Origin: Nematostella vectensis
Lineage: Eukaryota; Cnidaria; Anthozoa; Actiniaria; Edwardsiidae
Direction of reading: 5' to 3'
Length of the DNA: 64,000 nt
Assembly: GCF_932526225.1 (NCBI RefSeq)
Contig: NC_064034.1
Location: 20,921,747-20,985,746, forward strand
Positions 55,794-64,000 of this stretch are shown piece after piece. The notes under the pieces were generated by a model that did no database searches, was not told the origin of the DNA, and saw nothing but the letters and a program-made list of their open reading frames with translations. Both the position numbers and the translations under genes were made by a program. The first letter of the stretch is position 1. Each line of letters begins with the position of its first letter.

Positions 55794-56305
55794 TGAGTAA
55801 ATAAAGTATCATTTTGTAGAAAAACTTCTAATAATTTCGCAAAGCTGTTTATAGCGGAGCCAGCGCGGCCGCAGGCTGCGCGCGGAGCTCCATAGGTATA
55901 GAAATATGGTAAGCTATGCGACTTGGTTTTGTGGTCATCGCGCGGTTACCCTGTGGTGTCACAAATCAGCCAGGTATCCAGCCGCGCAACTCTCAGGCCC
56001 CTCTTGGTCTTACGCTTTTATGTGTTTTTAGTTCAAAGTTCGTATGTTCACAGAAAAAAAGGCAGTATTTAATGAGAAAATATGCGGATTCAAATGGACT
56101 GAAGTCAATTGGAACCGTTTTGTCTGAAGTACGAGTCGATAGTAAAATCCACCCTAGTATTCGTGAATCCCGCCCGTCGCAACAGCTAAAAAGAGGACTA
56201 TGGAGGAGGACTTTGTAGGATCTACACTACCATTATATATTCATTCACGTCTAAATTTATGTAAGGAGATCCTGAGAAGAAAGGGCCTTGATGTTTGTTT
56301 TCAGC
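55794..56305. other. Intergenic, GC-rich patch then promoter flank
   Basis: After a final piece of the duplicated unit there is a GC-rich block (about 55855-55990, gcggagccagcgcggccgca) that looks like an unrelated repeat or CpG-rich flank. No coding frame is convincing. Confidence 0.4.
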
Positions 56306-56424
56306 TATAAAAATCATTCGCTTGTTTCGACGAGTTCCTTGCTAGCAGAAATTCGATAACTTCACAGTTTGCAACAAAAGCGAACAACACAACAACAACA
56401 GAAAGCGAAAAAAAAACTGCCAAG
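56306..56424 (+). promoter_or_regulatory. TATA promoter and 5' untranslated exon with splice donor
   Basis: TATAAAAA (56306-56313) is followed, at normal spacing for a start near 56336, by a purine-rich leader without ATG. The leader ends CTGCCAAG|GTGAGT (56424/56425), a strong donor. This looks like the first, non-coding exon of a plus-strand gene. Its coding exons are either far downstream (63 kb or outside the window) or too short for me to identify. Confidence 0.5.
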
Positions 56425-58306
56425 GTGAGTTTTAGACGACGATTTGTATTGAGAATATGAAAGTTATTTTTCTTTTATTGTCGTGCTTTTATAATGCTCG
56501 TTTGTTCGTTTTTTTTTCCATAACCAATCGCTCAGACTAAAACACCGTACCAGCTTTAGTTTGACGTCAAGATGCCATATCAAGTCATATATTTCCTTGT
56601 TTTGATGTAAATACGTAAATACTTACAAGTTCTATAAATTTAGGCGTATATTCCTCACGGTAAGTAAGAATTCAACGACAGAAATACGTAGTAGTCTAGT
56701 TACTGTATCAATGCCACTTAGCTTGTTGGATTTATACATTTGTTTCTAGAGTTTGCTTTGAGAATTCGTGGTCTAATCAAACATGTTGAGCATAACACAT
56801 CTTTTGATATTCTTCGTTCTCTCTATACTTTATTGACTGCGTTGAGATATTTAATGAAGGCTGACAAATATCATCCTGTCATATACTGCTAAAGAAGACC
56901 TTTCTTCTCTTTATATTCTGTGTATTTAGTCTTTTCAAAGATACAGCAACATTTTTTTTCAACATTATCATAACTTAACTTTACAATTACAAAATAATTT
57001 TCTCTTCGAAAATAAAAAAAAACAAAATGTAACCCTTTTTACCTATATTGTTTTTTTCTTTTATATTGTCTGCATCTTGCATATTTCCTAATGTGTTTAT
57101 TTATTTATATTCAAATAGTTGTGGAAAATTAGTAAGGTTATAAATGGCATGATGAAAATATTGTTTTGAAAGAAAAAAAAAATTAAGTGTTTTCACTTTT
57201 ATCTAGGTAAAACCAACCAAGCACTACCTGAGGGCCATGATTGATTCTAAAGGCTGGAAGGCATAATAATAGGCAAATGTTAAGATAATATAGTAGGGGA
57301 TTTCTTACTTTTATACAACAGTACAAGTGTAATAGGTTTTTTAGGGCAAGATACTTGCTCTCAATGATAAATCTGTAAAGAAAACATTTATCTATCAACC
57401 TAAAGATAATGAGGAAAGGGGAAATGTTAGGAGAGTGTTGTTGCATTATTGTTATTTTTTTTATCAAAGATATACTCCCATTTCTTCCTTTTTTCTCTCT
57501 GCTGACTATTTTTGTATGCAATTGATATTATTTGCTGTTTCCCCTCTGCACCCTAAATAAATGAAAATATGTTAGGTTTGAAATAAGACATTTTATTTTA
57601 GTACTACTTTCAGTAATGTCAAGGATTTTTTTTAGAATTTGCTTCCCAAGTAAATTTGTTCTTCTCCATTGCATTTAATTTTGGAGTAGCATTAGCATGT
57701 GTGGATCCAGGGTTTCTATAACAGCAGGCCACATGCTAAAGGGTGGGTGCACCAATATGTAATGCATGACTGTAATATCCTTGGTGATGGAGTATTACCA
57801 GTATGTGATAGACAAAACTTCCATATGGCACCTGAAATGTATAACTATATCATTATATTTTTGGAATGCTGTTTCATTCATTATTTGTTTCTATGCAAGG
57901 GCAAAGCTGGTCAGAATGTAGCTTTGATACAAGTTCTATTCTTCTATAAAGGGAAGAGGTTTTTATTAGATCAAAGTACTTAAATTATATAAAGATAACA
58001 ACAAACTTGTGCTTTTTCAATAATAAATTTGAAACGAAAACAGTTTTATATCAATCCTAAAGGCAATAGGGAAGGGAAAAATACTAGGAAAGTGCTCAGT
58101 CAAGTTATTATTGCATTATTGTGATAAATGTTTTAACTGTATTAAAAGTATCCGAATTTGAAGCACAGTTAAGTTATACATGACATTTCTAAAACGCATA
58201 GTTTTAAAGCGGCTTATAAAACAAAAGAAATAAAACAAAAACAGAAAAAGCAATAAACAACATTTGACAAATTAAATGAATAAAACCCTTCTAAAAATAT
58301 ATATAC
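56425..58306. other. Probable intron, no gene seen
   Basis: Very AT-rich. Frames at 57183-57521 and 57699-57983 look like chance frames with no splice or homology support. Confidence 0.45.
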
Positions 58307-58460
58307 AGTGGAACCCCGGACACCCTCGGGTCTTTCAAAAGAGTACTTATTTTTTTCGGGGTCCGGTATCCATCAAATCGCGCGCTCTGATTGGCTCTCG
58401 TGAGGTCCGGTATCCTACGATCCGAATCCCGCGATACCGGACCGCTCACCTCCAATAACG
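58307..58460 (+). mobile_element. Possible terminal fragment of a pogo/Tigger-like transposon
   Basis: It begins ta-cagtggaaccccgg, like TIRs of the pogo/Tigger group. The words ggtccggtatcc and cgataccggacc are inverted within. No matching right end is in the window. Confidence 0.3.
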
Positions 58461-58643
58461 GAAATGGTGAGTTGATTTAAAAAATGCCCATCGAAAACTG
58501 GACTATTACTCCCGATGAAGTAAAGAAGTCACGTGACTTCTTAGTGCAATTTTTTTAAAAAGTATCATAAATTGCACGAGCCCGTAGGGCGAATTTCAGA
58601 CTATTTAAAGCACACGAGCGCAATTACGAATCGTATGATCACT
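58461..58643. other. Short non-coding spacer
   Basis: Nothing recognisable; it contains agaagtcacgtgacttct, a near-palindrome around 58525. Confidence 0.5.
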
Positions 58644-60196
58644 CAGGGTTCGTACAATTTTCCACAAATGAAATTCAAGGACTTTTAAGGACTTTTTCAA
58701 TGACTTTTTGTAGAAATTCAAGGACTATTGAAACGATAAATTCATAGAGACAATAGAGGGCAAATATACTTTTCCAAGTCTTACCAAAGCTTTCATCAAT
58801 TGTACATTGTGTAATGATTAGTCGGGAGGACTTCTTTTGACCGGAGTCGTACCTTTATTCTGAGTCAGTGGGATGAAGAGTAATGAGGAATTACAATGCG
58901 GTCCTATTTGTAGTAAAACAAGTAGTACGTTTGATTGACAAGCACTGACCACGGGTGCAGAGGGCAGTGATTGGACGGTACTTGACAATGCAAATAGTTA
59001 CATCAGATATCATTGATTGTCGGCAAAATTAGCGATAACAAAGAAAGCTTTGAAAAGAATTTAAGGATACAAAACGAATGTCCTTTGCCATGAAACTAAT
59101 GGAGTCGGTAGGAAAGGTCAAAAGGTAACTTTGGAGAAACAAATATTTAACTTGTAATCGAAAGTTAACGAACGTAAGGGGAAAAAAAGTGGTCGCTCAA
59201 GTAGCGTAGGTGTGGTGTTGGGTGACTTGGATTAGCATAAGTAATCAGATTACCAAAAAACAGTAGAGCTAAGCACCTCCTACTTGAGTGTGGGTGGTCC
59301 TATGTGCTGTGTTAATGATACCGACAGTCAACGTCCGATGTCAAAAGGAACTGTATCAAAAGAAGACTAGTTAACTAACTGATTCAACGGAAAGTAGAAG
59401 ACAGATGAGTTCCGAAACATGCTGCGATCCCACAAAGGTCATTATTTCACTCATCCTTATAATTAAACGAACATCCTCCTATGCTAAAAGCTAATAATGC
59501 TTCAAGAATACTTTTAACCTTGATTTATCCTTAGAGTAATTATATCTTGACTTGTATATCTCCTTACTTCCTTTAACTACGATCTAACATAATCTATCAT
59601 AACAATTGTTTAGTTTCAATACGAAAATAGACTGTTATTAAACAGTGATTTCAAGCAAACGTTCGCCTACAGATTTTCAACTTTGGGTGAGATCCTCAAA
59701 TTTTCAAAACTTTCTTTTTTCAAAGCCTTTTGCTTTTACTTAGCACAGATTCGCAGTGCAATTGACTTAGTGAGGAGGCCTAGTTGTGCCCTTTGAACAG
59801 TTTCACTTGTTCTCTAGCTCTTCGTGGCATTTTCGCTTACAGCTTACAACAATCTTCTCCTTGGCCCTTCTCTTTATGACATTGGATCTAATGTTTCCTC
59901 CCTTGACTTGCCGCATCTAGCAGCACCTTACTTATATCTAGATCAGCAAGCCCACGATTGTGAACGACTTTATAAGTTTCTTTATTAAGGTTTTCAACTG
60001 ACATTTACAGAGAAGTCTCTTTCGACTCTTGCCTGACCATGAGAGAGTGTCAACAGATACGAATACAACTCTTCCAGGCTAGATGCTGTAAGAAGAATCC
60101 AGTCAGAATCAAGGAAAGAATATTGGGCACACGTATAACAACAACTAATTCAGAAGGTGAATTCTAGGGGATGAAGCGTTTCTGGTCCTTTATAAA

Positions 60197-61353
60197 GCAC
60201 TGTAGGAGAGACAGCAGCATGGATTTAGAGCACTACGATCATGTGAAACACAGCTTTCTGGTTTTATACACTCGTTGGTGGACAATATGCATGAAGGTAA
60301 TCAGATCGACGTTTTGGTGATGGATTTCAGTAAAGCATTTGACAAGGGAAATCACCGACTCCTTGTATCAAAGTTAAAGCACTATGGCGTTTGTGTTAAA
60401 ACCAATCAGTGGACTAAGTCCTTTCCATCTGCAAGGAAGCAGAAGGTGGTGTTTGACGGGGAATAATCTGAAATTGTAGACGTCTTCTCTGGGGTACCCG
60501 AAGTCTCTGTATTGGGCCCATGTCCTCTATTACATTAGCGATCTCCCAGACAATCTTGACTTTCTCCGTGAGACTCTTTGCAGATGATACCATCGTATAT
60601 TTAACCATCAAGTCTACCGAGGATGCCTTCACTTTGCAACAGGACCTAGACAAATTAGCCATGTGGGAGAAACAATGGAGCATGGAGTTTCACCCAGCTA
60701 ATGTAAGGGTTGGACGCAAGCAAAAACCTACACACAATACTTTTCACGGCAAAACCATGTGTGCTGTCGACTCGGCAAAATAATTTGGGGTCACCCTAAC
60801 GTCAGACTTGAGGTGGATAAGCATATAAACAACATCTGCAACAAAGCAAGCAGCACCCTCGGTTTCCTTCGGCGTAACCTGAGAATAGGCTCCCCCAAGC
60901 AAAAGACGTCTGCTTACCTAGCTGTAGTGCGTCCATACCTGGAGTATGTGTGTACTGTACGGGACCCACAAAGACAAACATCATCAGAATAGGGATCGCG
61001 CAGCAATGTTTGCGCTTCATCGCAACGACAGAACAGCAAGTGTGAGTGAGATGCTCAATTATCTGGGTTGGTCCTCACTAGAAATCCGAAGAAAGAGAGC
61101 AAGGCTCCTGATGTTCTACAAGATACACCATGGCCTTGTTGTCACTGATGGCCTGTCAACAGTCCCGCCGATGTATAGAATAAGCAGGCATATGAATAGT
61201 CAAAGCTACAAAGTGCCACCTTCAAGAACCAACTATCACAAAAAATCGTTCTTCCCACGGACCATCAGGGATTGGAACTGTCTACCGGAACTAACTGCAA
61301 GGGCGGCCAGTCTTAATGCTTTTGAGAAAGCAAGCGAACTATTATTGCATTGA
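60197..61353 (+). pseudogene. Decayed non-LTR (LINE) reverse transcriptase
   Basis: Pieces in at least four frames: LVDNMHEGNQIDVLVMDFSK and AFDKGNHRLLVSKL (RT blocks), LFADDTIVYL (catalytic ADD box), then HINNICNKASSTLGFLRRNL and the C-terminal RASSLNAFE-type region with FPRTIRDWNCLPELTARAAS. The order is typical of CR1/jockey-like LINEs. Only the RT and C-terminal part remain, with many frameshifts. Confidence 0.75.
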
Positions 61354-61570
61354 CTTATGTAACTTTACTTATTATATTTTTGTTATTATCGTTTTTGTTG
61401 AGATTTTGATACCTCATAAGAATCTTCGCATAGAAGGAGATGGGGTTATATAGAAGAAGAAGTACGCACCCAGCCTGTCCAGCTTGTGGCGAATGGTCAT
61501 TCCGAGAAAGAGTTCCGAGAGGACAAGAAGGCCTTTTTTGAAAATCAGAGAAAACGAGATCTTGCTTTTC

Positions 61571-61792
61571 TTAAGAACAAGAACGAGAAGTCGAATCTCT
61601 AAAATTCGAGAAATCGAGAAAATTTGGAGAGAAAATGAATATATCCAAGGAACCACCTCTCTTGTAGTTAAAATTCAAGAAGATCGTCTTCTTGGCTTGC
61701 TCAGCTTTCTCCACAAATTCTGTGTACTGGAGCACCAGGAGATCACAATCTCCTATCTTCACATGCTTGTAGCCCACCATCGTCATCAGCAA
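61571..61792 (-). pseudogene. Possible transposase remnant
   Basis: The minus-strand frame with VLQYTEFVEKAEQAKKTIFL is charged and helical, and resembles the C-terminal tail of transposases of the surrounding element type. It is short and broken, so this is a weak call. Confidence 0.25.
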
Positions 61793-62113
61793 GAGCTAGA
61801 ACATGGCGAAGCACACTTCCTTTCACTGTACAATCTGCGTATGATCTATGCTGATCCTGTTTCTGGGCATGGATTTTACATACTTTATCTTGTCAATAGT
61901 TACAAAGAAACAGCTCGCAAACCATATATTTGGCTACAATTTGCTATTAATCTTCACTCAAATAAGATTTACTTTTGTTTCTTTAATCAAATATTTTTCA
62001 AGGACTTTCAAGAACTGATAATAAGAATTCAAGCACTTTCCAGACCTTGAATTTCAAATTTTAAAATTCAAGCACTTTCAAGGTTTTCAAGGACTCGTAC
62101 GAACCCTGTCACT

Positions 62114-62852
62114 TATAAATAACACACAAATTAGTCAAGCTTTTGTTTGAAACACAGTAAAACAGCGCGCTTTTTTCAAAAACTGGTGTGATTCGTCCGT
62201 GATTTTGGACATTGAATCTCAAAATGATCATAATTTTTTTGTTTGTTTCAAACGCGATCAGGGTAGCCATAGAATTGCTCTGTCATATTTTTTGTTAATT
62301 AACACCCGAGTGTTTTTTGCCCAGTTATATTTTTGCTTATTTTTATCACCCGATGTGTGTTTCTGTCCCGTTATATTTTTGCCTTTTATTGCTAATTGTT
62401 CACTCGGTTATTTCCTGTGATTGATGTTGCGCTATATTCCTCGAGGTTCACCTGGGTAAAGGTCAGTTATAAAGAAACTCATAAATAATCATACAGAACC
62501 AAATTAATTCCGGCCCGCTTTAGACTTGTATCAACATTGTGAATCAAGCCCTTAAACGATACAAACTTTTGCATTTTGCTTTTGCTGTTGTCATTCTTCT
62601 GACAGGTAACTGGGATTAGTGGATCGAAGTGTTACCTGGAATGCCGATCACTTGTTTGACACGATCTTACGTTCTGTAATCAACATCACCCAATCAGAAT
62701 CCGCTTTTTTTGCATACGTCATTCACCCCTTGCTGGCTGCCTGGGATATCGCCGACTTGTACTGGTTTTCGTTGTATTGTACCGGTTGCATTTTCTTAGC
62801 GAATCTCCGTGATTTTAGTGAACTTTATCGAATCTTAGAGATCATAGTCAAA
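62114..62852. other. Intergenic or promoter-like sequence
   Basis: No supported coding frame. A ccaatcag word at about 62690, tacgtcat at about 62717 and a start-like leader precede the ATG at 62853. Confidence 0.35.
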
Positions 62853-63039
62853 ATGACCTCCAAGAAATTTGTTGTGAGTGGCTGAACAATGCGGAGGATC
62901 GTTGCGAGTTAACAGTTCTCAGGGGAAATGAAGTTTTACGAAGTTTTGCGGCAGGGTGGTGTGGGTATCGGTGGTATACATTGCATTGCAGCAGATAACA
63001 CACCAAGACTTTACGAGGCAGAAGTGTTGCAAATCTTCG
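62853..63039 (+). CDS. Candidate coding exon(s) of a plus-strand gene
   Basis: Two pieces look exonic. ATG at 62853 opens seven codons (MTSKKFV) ending at a GTGAGT donor. ATG at 62928 opens MKFYEVLRQGGVGIGGIHCI and runs 37 codons to a perfect G|GTAAGT donor at 63039/63040. An AACAG acceptor at about 62915 would join the two in frame, but the intron would be only 42 bp, which is suspiciously short. The second piece alone is the better exon. I do not recognise the protein. Confidence 0.3.
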
Positions 63040-64000
63040 GTAAGTCGAAGTTAGGCTTCTTTTTTTTATCGTTTTACTTTATAGAATAAAGACTTTACGC
63101 AAGGACGTCCTGACGGCGCATAGAACGCGAAAATAGGAAAATGCCGTTCTAGATTTGCCGTCGCGGACGACACGCCGTGTTGTGTGAGCAGTTCGTGAGC
63201 GCGCGCGCCGTTCTTGATGCCGTCGTCTTAAGAACTTGGGTTTAACAAGGACCTGCTCTATAAGATTGATATAACTGCTTGTATTTTATTTTCTGCAAAA
63301 ACAACGACAAAAGTGTGATTGAAAATCAATTGATAAACGAGTGGAAGGTATCTGGTACTGAATCGCTATTTAGATACTGACCAAAAAGGAACAAAAAAAT
63401 GGCAGCAACGCAAACTGTTGTCAGTGGGGCTCTTATATAAGCGAAAAATTGGATCAGTATACAGGGCCCTCTAATAAGTTCACATCTCTGTTGTTGTTAT
63501 TTCCATAAACATTGTATTGGTTGGCAGATGTGAACTATAGGCCTTTGCATAAAAAGATAACCTTTTTTGTTTAAGCTTATTTACCAATACTGTAGCATTA
63601 TGGAATTTCTAAATAAAATCTATACATGTTAAAGTCAGGGAATATATTTTTTTCTTAATCTACAGGCCAGTGTTCCATTAACATCATTTCACTCTGACCA
63701 TGACCAGATAGTTGGTTGATAGACTGTTGTTTAGCAACCAGCAAATATATCAAGGAGTTGGAGAAAAAAATGTGACAAACTTAAACAGCTAAACTTATAT
63801 ACATTTAGGTGCGATATGTAAAATTCACTATGATTATTATGTGTCAAGGACTTTTCAATATGATTAATGAAGTTAAACATATATTAATTATTTATTTATA
63901 ACTGGCTTATATTTGTCAATAGATGCAAAATGGTCCATGTAAACGGGTGGCCAAGAAGCAAGCTAAATAAATCAAAAATAATGACTTGGCACAAATCTTA
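63040..64000. other. Probable intron, possible last exon at 63923
   Basis: AT-rich. At 63921 a ttgtcaatag acceptor precedes ATG CAA AAT, an open segment ending KRVAKKQAK and TAA at 63968-63970 that overlaps an AATAAA. It could be a terminal exon, but other phases are open too. Confidence 0.3.

Larger units (their letters stand above)
58644..62108. mobile_element. DNA transposon with cagggttcgtac termini, enclosing a LINE
   Basis: Inverted ends cagggttcgtac (58644) and gtacgaaccctg (62108), with subterminal runs of caaggacttt-type words in both arms. Flanks share tcact (58639-58643 and 62109-62113). The terminus and ccttgaa-rich subtermini match an hAT/Zisupton-like group I recall, not a firm assignment. 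Most of the inside is non-coding (58790-60190) or LINE. Confidence 0.6.

Overview
The window looks like nuclear DNA from a cnidarian, probably an anthozoan. It is AT-rich, genes have short introns with consensus splice sites, and mobile DNA dominates. The recognisable families (BEL/Pao and DIRS-like retrotransposons, a Polinton/adintovirus-like element with several small membrane proteins, tRNA-derived SINEs) fit that group. No species can be named from the sequence alone.

Layout. (1) 1-11.2 kb: one minus-strand three-exon host gene (1320-3310) with a 19-bp minisatellite filling its first coding intron, then about 8 kb with no convincing gene. (2) 11.2-55.5 kb: a dispersed tandem array of four copies (A-D) of a 2.5-4.7 kb segment. 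Each copy carries a divergent pair: on the minus strand a two-exon gene for an 84-aa secreted Cys/Ala/Gly-rich peptide (11540, 31642, 35358, 46673), and on the plus strand a first-exon-like fragment. Each copy also carries a 350-bp inverted-repeat MITE. (3) Three large elements interrupt copies A, C and D, and the other copies give the empty target sites.

Copy A is split by a 12.4-kb GC-rich viral element (13665-26031) with about 75-bp terminal inverted repeats. It encodes a capsid-like protein, the start of a packaging ATPase, a Polinton-type integrase, several small membrane proteins, and a minus-strand replication locus (21621-25448). That locus joins polymerase-B-like motifs, a superfamily-1 helicase and a C-terminal HNH/zinc module. 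Most of its genes are broken, so it is an old endogenous copy.

Copy C is split by a nearly intact BEL/Pao LTR retrotransposon (38011-44106): 219-bp LTRs with one mismatch, a 4-bp target duplication and one in-frame stop. Copy D is split by a DIRS-type tyrosine-recombinase retrotransposon (49671-54700). Its reverse transcriptase has a stop codon where the catalytic-motif tyrosine belongs, and it carries a SINE plus an inverted duplication of part of the recombinase gene.

(4) 55.5-64 kb: a MITE, a TATA-containing plus-strand promoter with a 5' untranslated exon (56306-56424), a 3.5-kb DNA transposon enclosing a decayed LINE (58644-62108), and weak exon candidates near 62.85-63.04 kb and 63.92 kb.
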